Assembly (NCBI GenBank): GCA_007922305.1
Contig: ML677344.1
Span: 1,083,730-1,147,729, forward strand
DNA length: 64,000 nucleotides
Reading direction: 5' to 3'
DNA from: Dermatemys mawii
Taxonomy: Eukaryota; Chordata; Testudines; Dermatemydidae
Shown here: piece after piece, positions 33,978-44,745 of the stretch
Position numbering within the stretch: the first letter of the stretch is position 1
How the letters are laid out: each line of letters starts with the position of its first letter
Notes under the pieces: generated by a model
Told to the model about the DNA's origin: nothing
The model's input: only the letters and a program-made list of their open reading frames with translations
Database searches by the model: none
Made by a program: the position numbers and the translations under genes

Positions 33978-34925
33978 TTAGGTTCCTTTACGAGTAAAGA
34001 GGTGGAGCAGCCTATCCCGGATCTGTTGGGTTCTCACCCCATAGATGATGGGATTTAGCACTGGGGGCAACAGGAGGTACACGTTGGCCAAGAGAACGTT
34101 CAAATGCGGGGCCACATTTTGCCCAAACCGTTGTGTGAGGGCAGTGAAGAGATGTGGGATGTAAAAGGCTAAGATGACACAGATGTGGGAGCCACAAGTC
34201 CCAAAAGTCTTGAGCCGGGCGTCTTTTGTTGGGAGGCTGAAGATGGCCCTGAGGATCTGGATATAGGACACAGCGATAAAAAATACATCCATACCGATCA
34301 CAAAGAATGCCACAGAGAGGCTGTAGTAACTACTGAGGCGGATGTCGGCGCAGGCCAGCTTCACCACAGCTATGTGCTCACAATACGTGTTTGGAATGAT
34401 GTTGGTTCTGCAATATGGCCACCTCCTCGCCAGGAAGGGATGGGGCAGTATGAGGATGACACTGCGCAGCACCATGACCAGGGCAATTTTGGCCACAACA
34501 GGGTTTGTCAGGGTCGTGGAATGTTTCAGGGGATCGCAGATGGCCACATAGCGATCAAAAGCCATGGCCACAAGAATCCCAGACTCCATCGTAGAGATGG
34601 TGAGAATGAAGTACATCTGGGTTAGGCAGGCACTAAAATTGATCTCCCTGGAATTGAACCAGAAGATGCTCAGCATTTTGGGTAGGATGCATGTAGACAA
34701 GACCAGGTCGGTGACGGCCAGCATGCAGAAGAAATAGTACATGGGCCCATGGAGACTTGGCTCCGTCTTTACGATGAACAGGATGGTGAAATTCCCCAAG
34801 ATGGCTATGGCATAGATTGCACAGAAGGGAATGGAAATCCAGACTTGGACCGCCTCTAGGCCAGGAATGCCCAGCAGGATGAAGGTGGAGGGGTTTGTGA
34901 AAACGGTTGAGTTGGAATCTGACAT
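33978..34925 (-). CDS. Olfactory receptor, class I, OR52-like (OR-3)
   Basis: This is an intact 315-residue odorant receptor with the full motif set: NST at 5-7, GN at 44-45, PMYYFF at 61-66, Cys100, MAFDRYVAIC at 121-130, KTFGTCGSH at 239-247 and NPIIY at 291-295. The start at 34923-34925 aligns with the other paralogs; the upstream frame is open for only 17 codons here. TM2 ends in STCILPKM, shared only with the OR-4 pseudogene. The TM3 segment 106-115 (FILTISTMES) differs strongly from OR-1 and OR-2. A candidate ATTAAA poly(A) signal lies at 33880-33885. It is likely functional; the ligand is unknown. Confidence 0.95.
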   Translation of the reverse strand: MSDSNSTVFTNPSTFILLGIPGLEAVQVWISIPFCAIYAIAILGNFTILFIVKTEPSLHGPMYYFFCMLAVTDLVLSTCILPKMLSIFWFNSREINFSACLTQMYFILTISTMESGILVAMAFDRYVAICDPLKHSTTLTNPVVAKIALVMVLRSVILILPHPFLARRWPYCRTNIIPNTYCEHIAVVKLACADIRLSSYYSLSVAFFVIGMDVFFIAVSYIQILRAIFSLPTKDARLKTFGTCGSHICVILAFYIPHLFTALTQRFGQNVAPHLNVLLANVYLLLPPVLNPIIYGVRTQQIRDRLLHLFTRKGT

Positions 34926-35043
34926 GGAGTAGGAGACAAGGTGTCCAACACTGAGGCAGAATGATCTTTCCTGCATCTACCATACGTTCCCCTGACTTCC
35001 TGTATATGCCCAAGGTCTAGGGTGATGGTCACAGGACAAATAC
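34926..35043 (-). other. Candidate 5' UTR part of the OR-3 coding exon
   Basis: The acceptor-like GTTTCTCCATCCAG ends at 35044, 118 nt before the ATG. The branch-like TTAAC is changed to TGAAC in this copy. Confidence 0.4.
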
Positions 35044-35139
35044 CTGGATGGAGAAACAATGTTCATATTAGACACTTCGTGCACTTCTGGAGACAGTTCT
35101 CATGGATGACGTAGGTTGGTTGCTCTTCACACACTGACA

Positions 35140-35885
35140 AATATTTATCGCCAAAGTGCCAGTGTGGATACCGTGCTTGATTTTAGCACTGTACTTGGCC
35201 CATTGCTTTTTTCCCATGTACATCCCCCCTATCCCTGGGATCACTCACCAGACTTGCGGTGTTCACTGGCATGAGTGTTTGTCAAGGATCAGTGGGAAAG
35301 TGATAGGAGTGTTACCAGGAGTATATTTTAATTTAGTGTTTCAATGCTGTCACCAGATATGTCCTTGAAAGGAGACATCCCCTCCACTCCAGCCCAGTGC
35401 CTCTGCTGGATAAGAAAGTGCCCAACACGGAGCAAAAAAGATATGTTCTGGGAGGTGCTGCACTATTCTGATGCAGACAAGACAGAATGCAGGCAGTGGA
35501 GGGAAAGCGACAAACAGGAAAGAAAAGAAAAAGAGGCATTCACTAAGGATGCAACAGAGAGACTGATAAAAGTTTTCGAGTGCCAAAGCAAGATGCTGCA
35601 GTCCCTCCTGAAGCTGAGAAGATGGGTTCCCATCATCCCCTTCAGCACATTCAGAACTCTTTCCCATGTCTTCCCCAAACTCCACCCGCACATTCCTTTC
35701 CATTATCTGAGCCGTCTCACTTTACCATTCACTCCACCTCTGCAGACACCTTTTCGAATGAAAGCTGGACTTACCCTCCGCTGTATGTGTTTGCATGGTG
35801 TTGGGGTTTTTTTGGCAATAAAAGCAGGGTTATTTGAATAATAAGCAATCTTTATTTGTTTCTGTGGATGTTATGATAATAAGAT
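35140..35885. mobile_element. PIF/Harbinger remnant (copy 3), both ends lost
   Basis: It starts inside the element relative to copy 2 (sequence TTATCGCCAAAGTGCCAGTG) and ends in the AT-rich part after ORF1 exon 2. The left TIR and the transposase are absent. The same left deletion is seen in copy 4. Confidence 0.75.
35355..35700 (+). pseudogene. Harbinger ORF1 (Myb-like) exon 2, copy 3
   Basis: A continuous plus-strand frame (165 codons open, 35344-35841) encodes RSKKDMFWEVLHYSDADK, then a charged helix rich in KQERKEKE and ERLIKVFECQSKMLQSLL. This is the C-terminal part of the accessory DNA-binding protein of Harbinger elements. The following proline- and serine-rich tail is read in another frame, so a frameshift lies near 35600. 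Exon 1 is missing. Confidence 0.7.
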
Positions 35886-35895
35886 GACGAAGACT

Positions 35896-36092
35896 TTTTA
35901 GCACCTTAGAGACTAGCCAGTTTATTTCGGCATAAGCTTTCATGGGCTATAGCCCACTTCATCGGATGCATAGAATGGAAGAGAAGTAAGATGCATTTAT
36001 ACACACAGAAAGCAAAAAAAAATGTTGTACATTAGCATACCAATTCTAAGAGGCTGTTTAATATGGATGGGCCATTATCAGCAGGAGAAAAG
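35896..36092. mobile_element. Penelope-like element tail fragment
   Basis: This contains AGCACCTTAGAGACTA, TTTATTTCGGCATAAG and CCCACTTCATCGGATGCAT, matching the terminal part of the element at 55427-57000. It sits at the junction between the Harbinger remnant and the LINE of the next unit. Confidence 0.7.
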
Positions 36093-37719
36093 AAATTCCC
36101 CAAAGCTGAGAGAAATTATCAGCACAACTAACTGGGAGGAAAAATTTAGACCAAAAAATGGGAAAGAAACTTGGGAGTTCTTTAAGAAGAGTTTATGAGA
36201 AAGCTAAAAAGCCACAATTCAACATTCAAGAAAGTGGAGAACATTGGTTAAAAACCCAGTTCAGTAGCAAAGAGAAGGCAACAATTAAAGGGAAAAAAGC
36301 AACGTATAAGAAATGGGAAAAAGGGAAAGTAGATAGGAAGCAATATATAATTGAAGTTATAAAAATTGTTACAGGACTTTACAGACATCATGCGAAATCC
36401 ATGTTTTACAGGGCTAAGGATAACAAAAAGGCGGTTATTAAGTGTATTAAGAACAAAGGAATCCTAGAAAAGGTATTGGCCAATTCCTAAACGGCAAAAG
36501 AAAACTTGTTAATGTTGCAGAAAAGTACATTTGTTCAAGATATATCTTTGCCGTGCATTTGGAAAGAAGCAGTATGAGGTACTCATATCACAAGTAGTGA
36601 TGAAACACTGCCAGTCCATTAGCAATCAAAGAGGATGTTAGCATCTAAAGTAGAACCTTAGAGATACAAATATTAGAGTTATGAACTGACCGATGATCCA
36701 CACATCTCATTCGGAACCAGAAGTAGGCAGTCAGGAAACAATGGAAAAGCTGATGTAGAACAAGTTAAAAAAAGTCTAGAAGAATAATTAATGATAATCA
36801 ATAGCATGGTTTATGGAAAACAGGTCTTGCAAATAAATCCAGTTTCATCTTTTCATGAGAGTACACATATGGTTGATCAAGAGAACCAAGCAGATGCAAT
36901 AGACGTTGGTTTCTCTGCCGGCATTTGATTTAGCAGGGGATAACATTCAGTTATAAAAATGAACACCATACAATATCAGAAGAGCACATGTTAAATGGAG
37001 TAAAAGCTGACTAACTGACAGATCTCAAAAAGCAGTTGTCAATGGGCCATTGTCAGTGAATGGGGATGCGTCTAGTGGGGTTCTTCAGGGATGCAAAGTG
37101 ATCCTCTTGGAAGAGGAAATGTAGGTCCGAGCCCCAGGCTAGGGGACCTGTATTATGGAACACAGGGACCCTGAAAAGGATTTAGGGGTCACTGTTGACA
37201 ACCAGCTCATCTTAACCTCCCAGTGCGATGCTCTGGCCGAAAGGGCTAATGAGATCCTTGGATGCATAAATGGGTGAATGGTGAGTTGGAACAGGGGAAG
37301 GATTTTACCTCTGCACGTGGCATTGATAAAACTGCGTTAAATTCTGGGGTCCACATTTCCAAAAGGATGTAGTAAAACTGGAGAGGTTGCAGAAAAATAA
37401 ACTCACAAAAATGTTTGGAGGCTGGAGAAATGACTGACAGAGCGAAAGAGATTTAAAGAGCTTTATCTATTTATCTCATCTAAAACGACAATCAAGCAGA
37501 AAAAATCATGGGTACTAACAGGGCTCTGTAATCTGGTTTAGAAAGTCAGGAAGACCCAATGGCTGAAAGCTGAAACCAGACAAATTCCAATCGGAAATCA
37601 GGGCCAAATGATTAGCATTGAGGGTGATTAACCATTGGGACAAACTGCAAAGGGAAGTGGTGGATTCTCTAATTCCCCATGTCTGCAATCCAGACTGCAT
37701 GCTTTTCTGGAAGATCTGC
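36093..37719 (+). mobile_element. Degraded CR1-type LINE (unit 4)
   Basis: A 110-codon plus-strand frame (36158-36490) encodes SSLRRVYEKAKKPQFNIQE and further basic residues; the RT and C-terminal parts follow with stops and a deletion between about 37088 and 37095. It is dead. Confidence 0.65.
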
Positions 37720-37925
37720 TTGAAGGCTTGTGTACACTTAAAATACTACAGTGGAGCTGCAAAGCGCTTAACGGTAGACACTACATATGTGAATGACAGA
37801 GATTCTCCTGTTGGTGTAGGTAATTCACCTCCATGAGAGATAGTAGAGAGATTTCTGGAAGAATTGTTCCATCAACCTCATGCTGTCTACATCGGGGTTA
37901 GGTTGATATAGCTACATCTCTCAGG
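37720..37925. mobile_element. Non-autonomous DNA transposon (MITE), copy 4
   Basis: This is paralogous to 13546-13740, at the same site in the LINE/CR1 junction. Confidence 0.6.
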
Positions 37926-38578
37926 GTTGTGGATTATTTTGCTGTTGCAAAGAAAAGAAATGCAATTTGGGTTGTATTAACAGAGGCATAGCACGCAAGT
38001 CATGGTAGGTGATAGTACAGCTCTACTCAGCACTGATTAGGTCTCAACTGGAGTGCTGTGTGCAATATTGGTCACTGCTGTATAGAAAGGATGTAGAGAA
38101 GCTGGAAAGGATCCAGAGGTGAGGGACAAAGATGAGCCAAGGAATGGAATGCAAACCCCCATACAAGCAAAGGCTGAAGGAACTGGGTGTGTTTAGTTTG
38201 GAAAAGAGAGGATTAAAGAGGGACATGATAGCGGTCTTCAAGTATTTGAAAGGCTGCCATAAAAAAGATGGAGACATTTTATTCTCTCATGAGACAGAGA
38301 TCAGGACAAAAGACAATGGGTTCAAACTACAGCAGAGCAGGTTTAGGTTATATCCCAGAAAAAAATTCCCTAACTGTAAGAACAGCAGGCCAATGGAACA
38401 GTCTCCTAGGCAGGTCGTGGAAGCTCCTTCACTGGAGGTTTTCTAAAGGAGGCTGGCGTCATCTGTCCTGGATGGTTTAGACACAATAAACCCCGCATCT
38501 TGGCAGGGGTTAGACTAGCTGACCCTTGCAGGTCCCGTCTCACACTGTGGCTCTATGATTCTACAACGTAAATTCCTA
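37926..38578 (+). mobile_element. CR1 LINE 3' end (copy 4)
   Basis: RLKELGVFSLEKRGLKRDM and KYLKGCHKKDGD are visible on the plus strand, with a GATTCTA tail near 38560. Confidence 0.75.
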
Positions 38579-38712
38579 GTGTAGACCAGGTCTTAATCAA
38601 ACACAACTTTTGGAGCTCAATAGAGCGGTATTTCATGGCTTGTGTGCTGCAGAAGTTCTGACGGGATGAACTAATTGTCCCTTCTGATCTTAAAAACTAT
38701 GAATCTATTGAT
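38579..38712 (+). repeat. CR1/SINE tail-like repeat (copy 4), deletion boundary
   Basis: The repeat ends in CTATTGATAAAAAAAG and runs directly into the sequence GCAAACTCATCCCC. In units 2 and 3 about 0.8 kb separates these two segments. The same junction is at about 52965. Confidence 0.6.
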
Positions 38713-38863
38713 AAAAAAAGCAAACTCATCCCCTGTGTCAAGAGCCCCGGCATGTTTAATGGCTGTGCAGAGCGGAAAGGACCACAGACCTATTCTCTGT
38801 CCCTTAATGCCATGGTGCACTGGGTTTGTTGATCAGGAGAGCTCCTCAAAAAGAGATGGGTAC

Positions 38864-38999
38864 CTGTGAATTCTGAGACAGATGTTTCTTCTCTGGGAAT
38901 CCTCCTCAGGCAGCCGTTTCCCACACCTCTGTCAATCCAGCATCTGCAGCAGCATCCCACGCTGAGAGCTGACACAGGGTTTGAACTGTTTATAATATA
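38864..38999 (-). promoter_or_regulatory. Candidate promoter and first exon of OR-3
   Basis: TATATTATAAA (minus, 38989-38999) lies 125 nt before CACAG|GTACC, with the exon end at 38864. Splicing to 35044 would give a 3.8 kb intron, the shortest of the set, because the Harbinger copy is mostly deleted. Confidence 0.35.
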
Positions 39000-39419
39000 G
39001 CTGTGTGCTATCCCAGGGGGGTTCACTCAGCCTCTGGATGGAAACTGGCTGGAGACTGGAGACACTCTCGCCAATGTCTCTCTTTCAATCTCTGTGCTTC
39101 TGTGTTCCTTATTCAGCTTTAGGAGTAAACAGTAATTAAGGGACCTTCTCAAAGGGGGATGAGAACTCTTGGGCTCTCCGCTGAGTCAGAGAGGAATTGG
39201 CTGCTCTGTGTATATGTGTATATTTAAAAAGTATTGTTGATTAATAAGAAAACTAGTAATAATGCCCAGCTCTACATAGAGTCTGATAACCTGTAAATGC
39301 CCAGTATTAATGGGTAGAGAGTAGACAGAGAGATCTGGAGAAAGGTGACTGAGGGGAGACATGAGCACTTTCCGCAGGCACATGGGGCTATCGCTAAGGG
39401 ATCAAAGATCAGTTATTCT

Positions 39420-39650
39420 CATCAGTAACTATCATCATACTGTGCAGCAACTTTCACTGAAGGATCTTCAAAACTCCTACCAAAGAAAAGTCACTAATAA
39501 CATATCCCCATTATACTGATAGGTAAACTGAGTCAAAGGGAGATGTGACTTGGTGAAGGTCACACAGAGAATGACAGAGAGAGCCCAGGAGTCCTGACTT
39601 CCCTGCTGTAACCACCGTCTCTCCATTAGTAACTGAGCGCATGACAAGAA
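39420..39650 (+). mobile_element. MIR-type SINE fragment (copy 3)
   Basis: GGTAAACTGAGTCAAAGGGA and GAAGGTCACACAGAGAATGA are visible, in the same unit position as the others. Confidence 0.7.
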
Positions 39651-39693
39651 GGAAATGGACTCATGGTCTAGCAGGGCTTGCTTGTTAGGTGTG

Positions 39694-40270
39694 TGTGATG
39701 GACTTGCCCAGGATGCAACCTGGACTGGGGGTACCGCTGAGCCCTCTGGCATACCGACCTGGGCTGTCTCTCACACTGTGAGGCTGTGACAAGCTGCAAT
39801 CCTCTCCAGGTTTTGCACTTCCACAGCCAGACACAGCCAGGGACACACCCAGCCTCAGTTCCATGAATGCTTTCACTGGGCACTCAGGAACCAACAATAG
39901 AGAGGCTCTAGCCAATTTCCCCTCCCACCTCCAGCTCCCCAGCTCAGGATTCCAAAGCTGTACGTCTTACCCTGGTAAGAAGCCTAGAGAGTGCAAGATT
40001 ATTACCCAGTCCGCCTCTCCCTCAATGCAGAAAGGACAATGCACCAGTCTCTGTTCATGAGCATGTTTCCCTTTTGCATTTGAAACAACTCACTTTATTA
40101 GGTAAAGAAATATAAATCTATTTATTAACTACAGAAGGATGGATTTTAAGTGATTATAAGTAATAGGTGTACAGATCAAGGTAGATTACCTAAAAAATAA
40201 AGCCAAATCACAAAATGCATTCTATAAACTAGACAGGGTTTGAATCAAGCAGTATCTCACCCTGATGGTA
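39694..40270 (-). mobile_element. LTR, family C, left part only
   Basis: This matches 4496-5080 and has the AATAAA complement near 40097. It is cut off at a hAT-like fragment. Confidence 0.65.
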
Positions 40271-40441
40271 TAAACTGGAGGTTCTCAAACTTGCGGGAGC
40301 GGCGGCCTTTTTTCCCACCCCCGCAGGCTGCTGCGACCCCTGCGTGTGTCCGCCGAAATGCCGCCGAATGCAACGCTTCCAGTTTCAGTAGCATGACATC
40401 ACCATGGTGAATACGGGGTGCTTTGGAGTGCAGAGTGTCAC
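40271..40441. mobile_element. hAT-like fragment joined to the U3 end of LTR A
   Basis: The segment 40271-40384 starts with GGAGGTTCTCAAACTTG and is GC-rich, as in short hAT elements. From 40385 the sequence is the last part of family A LTR, ending GAGTGTCACA at 40441. It is a composite scar of deletions. Confidence 0.5.
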
Positions 40442-40520
40442 AGGGATGATCAGAGAATGAGAGGGGGTGGGGAGGAGAGGAGCGAGTGAGAGGTGGGGCC
40501 TTGAGGGGAAGAGGCAGAGC

Positions 40521-42425
40521 CATAGGCCCTGACTCCGTGAGTGCTCTGGGCCTGGAGCACCCATGGAAGAAAATTAGCACCCACCAGGGAGATCAGTTTT
40601 GGGTAACTGCCAATCAGCTATTAGCATGCACAGCAGCCTCCTCAGCTCTTTGGCTGGCTGTGCCAATCAGCTGTTCCGCGTGAAGTCCCCCCCATCAGCT
40701 GTTTCCCCTGCTGCCGCTGAGGCTCCCAGCGGGCTGCCACTGCAGGGAGATGTGAGTCCTCTTAATTTTCAGGGAGGAGGGAGCTGGGCTAGGGGGACAA
40801 GCAGCCAGGACACAGCAGCTTCTGGGCTTGCTGTGGAGTGGTGGGCAGCTTCTTGGCAGGTGGCTGGGGGGAGACAGGTGGGCAGCTTTTCGGCTGTCCC
40901 CAAGGGGCCACTGGGGGGAGTACAGGCCGGGAGGTTTCTTGAAGACTGAACCAGTCATTCTCAGTCCATGCTGGTGTCTCCCCAAGGACCTGTGCCCCCC
41001 TCCAGCCAGGAGAAACCAGCTATGGACTCCCTTAGTGCTGGGCAGGGAGACAATGTGTGATAAGTGACCTCGGGCTGGGGCCAGAAGCTCGCTCCCTCCC
41101 CGTGATCTCCCCCGGATGTGCCTGGCCACGGCCAAAGTTGAGAGGTGCTTCACTTCAGTCCCAACCCCAGGTGCAAATGACTAGCCTCCCCCAGCCTGTA
41201 CCCTGCCTGTGCCCAGACCCCTCCTACACAGGGTCTGGGAGCTCTCAACCCCCAGGTCTCGGGGCTCCGCGTCCATTCCCCTGTTCATGGAGGGACAGGA
41301 GTGGGCAACACAACATCAGGACATCTAGCCGCATGGACTCTTCTCCATGGCTGACTCTCATGTAAAGTAAATCTTCCCCAGCTCAAAGCCGTCTCTGCCC
41401 CCCGCCCCTAGATCAAGCCTGAGGGGCTTTTCCTCTCAGAGAGGAAGTTAATCTCCCCTCCTCTCCAGGTCAGCGTCTCCTTCTCCCCATGTCAGGAAGG
41501 AATGATTCCCTTCCTCGAGCTCCCGGGGAATTCCTTCTCTTGCATCCACCCCCCGTATCAGCTTAAAGTCAGGAGATGCTGCCTTGCTTCACCTTGGGAC
41601 ACCTGAGCTCATCTTGCTTCAGGATGCTGGGCTGCTGCAGCCCGGTGGAGGAAGTAACCCCCTCTCCCATCTGTTGCCTTTGGCCATGGACCTGCCAGGG
41701 GATCCCCTCCCACAAAAGTTCTAGAGTGTGTGAGCAGGGATGGATAAACTTTTCATAGGCTCTGCACCAAACATATTTGTGAGCCCCCATGGGGGTAATG
41801 GAGCACGATGTGGGGGAGGGGTTGTTGGTCCCCAGAGTCAGGGGCTGGTCAGGGGCATGACATGGTCCGCCCAGCCTAGTGCGAGGGCACTATTTACAAA
41901 CCGGCAGTTGCCAGAGGCACAGTGGTCCATGTCCTACCAAACATCCCCTCCACACAACATAGCAACACACCCCTGAACCCCTATGGCCAGAGTCCTGTGA
42001 AACCGCTATGCCCAGTGCTCCACAAATGCACAGCGCCCTGCACAACACCACCAGTACCCCCTGCCCTCAGCCCTACCACAACTGCCCAGCACCCCACATG
42101 GAACCCCCACTCTCAAATGTCCCAACACACAGAGATCTTCCATAACCCCTCACAGCCCAGCAGCACCTTCCCAGACCTCCAAGAGGCTCCACGCCCTGCC
42201 TCCAGCATACACACACCTCACCCTTAAGGCAGGAGCGGGCAGAAAGGAGTGAGCAGCAGGTGGGAGACATTTAGGGGAGGGGGTCGGCAAGCAGGACGTG
42301 TACAGGGAGGTTTACGGGCATAGGGCTGAGCGGGGGCAGGAAGAGGTGGAGTAGGGGGGCCCTTGGGGAATGGGGAAGACCCAGGATGGGGCACCAACCG
42401 GCAAAACCAAAATTCAGCACCTATG
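40521..42425. mobile_element. GC-rich hAT-type transposon, complete copy
   Basis: The 1,905-bp element begins CATAGGCCCTGACTCC and ends AATTCAGCACCTATG, with CATAGG/CCTATG inverted ends. It is flanked by perfect 8-bp ggcagagc (40513-40520 and 42426-42433). No transposase frame is visible. It is the best reference for the gapped copy at 31878-33720. Confidence 0.82.
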
Positions 42426-42683
42426 GGCAGAGCAGGGGCAGGGCCTGGGGGTAGAGGCAGGGCAGAGGGGCAGGGCCTCAGGTTTCCAGTTACCAGAAGT
42501 TAGAAATGTGGCAACCCCATGAGTTGTGTATAGACAGATTCCCCATTTAGTCACACTGACACAGCACAGTTAGACCAGGAATATGTTTAATGTCTCTTTG
42601 ACTGGCCAGTCAGTGATTCAGGGAAGAGGGCCCAGCAACATGTCACCAGCCAGTTCAGACTGAGAACCAGAGCACCACAAGAA

Positions 42684-43626
42684 ACCTTTACAAGTAAAGA
42701 GCTGGAGTAGCCTACCCCGGATCTATTGGGTCCTCACCCCATAGATGATGGGGTTTAACACTGGAGGCATCAGGAGGTATATGTTGGCCATGAGAACATG
42801 CAAATGCAGGGAAACATTGCGCCCAAACCGTTGCATGAGAGCAGCAAAGAGATGTGGGATGTAAAAGGTTAAGGTGACATAGAGCTGGGAGCCGCAGGTC
42901 CCAAAAATCTTGAGCCAGGCATCCTTCATTGGGAGGCTGAAGATGGCCCTGAGGATCTGAGTATAAGACACAGCAATAAAAAAACACATCCAGACCAGTC
43001 ACAAAGAATGCCACAGAGAGGCTATAGTAACTACTGATGCGGATGTTGGTGCAGGCCAGCTTCACCGCAGCTATGTGCTCACAGTACGTGTTTGGAGTGA
43101 TGTTGGTTCTGCAATATGGCCACCTCCTCGCCAGGAAGGGATAGCGCAGTATGAGAATGAGGCTGCGCAGTAACACAGCCAGGCCAATTTTGGCCACCAC
43201 AGGGTTTTTCAAGGTGGTGGAATGTCTCAGGGGATCGCAGATGGCCACATAGCGATCAAAAGCCATGGCCACAAGGATCTCAGACTACAACACTGAGAAG
43301 CTGAGAAGGAAGTACATCTGGGTGAGGCAGGCACTGAAATTTATCTCCCTGGAGTTGAACCAGAAGATGCTCAGCATTTTGGGTAGGATGCATGTAGACA
43401 AGACCAGGTCAGTGATGGCCAGCATGCAGAGGAAATAGTACATGGGCCTGTGGAGGCTTGGCTCCGTCTTTACGATGAACAGGATGGTGAAATTCCCCAA
43501 GATGGCTATGGCAAAAATCACAAAGAGGGGGATGGAAATCCAGACGTGGGCCTCTTCCAGGCCAGGAATGCCCAGCAGGATGAAGGTGGAGGGGTTTATG
43601 AAAATGATTGAGTTGGAATCTGACAT
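42684..43626 (-). pseudogene. Olfactory receptor pseudogene, OR52-like (OR-4)
   Basis: This aligns over its full length with the intact paralogs from the ATG at 43624-43626. It carries four disabling changes. A GAG-to-TAG nonsense mutation lies at the TM3 position of ES (43285-43287, codon 114). An extra A in a homopolymer (42978-42984) shifts the frame near codon 215. A CAG-to-TAG change sits in the C-terminal TQQIR motif (42723-42725), and the terminal stop codon is lost. The conserved motifs [24 protein letters not shown] and NPIIY can still be read. Other parts are well preserved, so inactivation looks recent. It cannot encode a full-length receptor. Confidence 0.93.
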
Positions 43627-43738
43627 GAAGTAGGGGAGAAAGTATCAAGAACTGAGGCAAAATGATGTTTCCTGCATATACCGTACGTTCCCTTGGCTTC
43701 CTGTATGTGCCCAAGCTCTAGGGTGATGGTCACATCAC
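43627..43738 (-). other. 5' flank of OR-4 with acceptor-like site
   Basis: The acceptor-like TCTCTCCATCCAG ends at 43739. Just upstream (43741-43775) the GATGGAGAGACAATA segment is tandemly repeated, a change unique to this copy that displaces the branch-like motif. Confidence 0.4.
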
Positions 43739-44068
43739 CTGGATGGAGAGACAATACCCAGATGGAGAGACAATATTTAAATTAGACACTTCGTGCATTA
43801 CTGGATACTGTTCTCATGGATCAGGTAGGTTGGTCGCTATTCACACACGAAAAAATTGTTATCATCAATGTGCCAGTGTAGATACTGTGCTTGATTTTAT
43901 CACTGTACATGGCCCATTGCTTTTGTCCCATGCACAACGTCCCCCACCCCTGGGATCACTCACCAGGCTTGTGGTGTTCGCTGGTATGAGTGCTTGTCAA
44001 GAGTCAGCAAGAAAGTTGTAGCTATGTTACCAGGAGTATATTTTAATTTAGTGTTTCAATGCTGTCAC

Positions 44069-44500
44069 CAGATATGTCCTTGAAAGGAGACATCGCCTCC
44101 AATCCACCCCAATGCTTCCGCTGGATAAGAAAGTGCCCAACACAGAGCAAGGAAGATATGTTCTGTGCGGGGCTGAAGTATTCTGATGCAGACAAGACAG
44201 AATGCAGGCAATGGAGGGAAAGCGACAAACAGGAAAGAAAAGAAAATGAGGCATACACTAGAGATGAGCTGGAAAGTCTGATAAAAGTTTTCGAGTGCCA
44301 AACCAAGATGCTGCAGTCCCTCCTGATGCTGAGAAGATGGGTTCCCATCCTCCCATTCAGCACATTCAGAACTCTTTCCAATGGCCTTCCCAAACGTCAT
44401 CTGCACATTCCTTTCCATTTCCTGGGACGTTTCTCTTTACCATTCACTTCATATCTGCAGACACCTTTTCAAATGAAAGCTGGACTTACCCTCAGCTGTA
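44069..44500 (+). pseudogene. Harbinger ORF1 (Myb-like) exon 2, copy 4
   Basis: A plus-strand frame (44059-44556) encodes QSKEDMFCAGLKYSDADK and LIKVFECQTKMLQSLL. The proline/serine-rich C-terminus continues in a different frame (44295-44513). Exon 1 is missing. Confidence 0.7.
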
Positions 44501-44745
44501 TGTGTTTGCATAGTGTTGTGGGTTTTTTGGCAATAAAAGCAAACTTGTTTGAATAATACCACTCTTTATTTGTTTCTGTGGAAGTTATGACAGCAGATGG
44601 CAGAAGCAAACAAGCAGGCAGTTTATATTTCCTTTCACTGAACCCTGGGCCTGAACAATCACAACTACTTCCTACCCTACGAAAACCGGACTTCATTATG
44701 AATTACAAACCCAAACATAGCAACAAACATTATTCATTCTCATTT

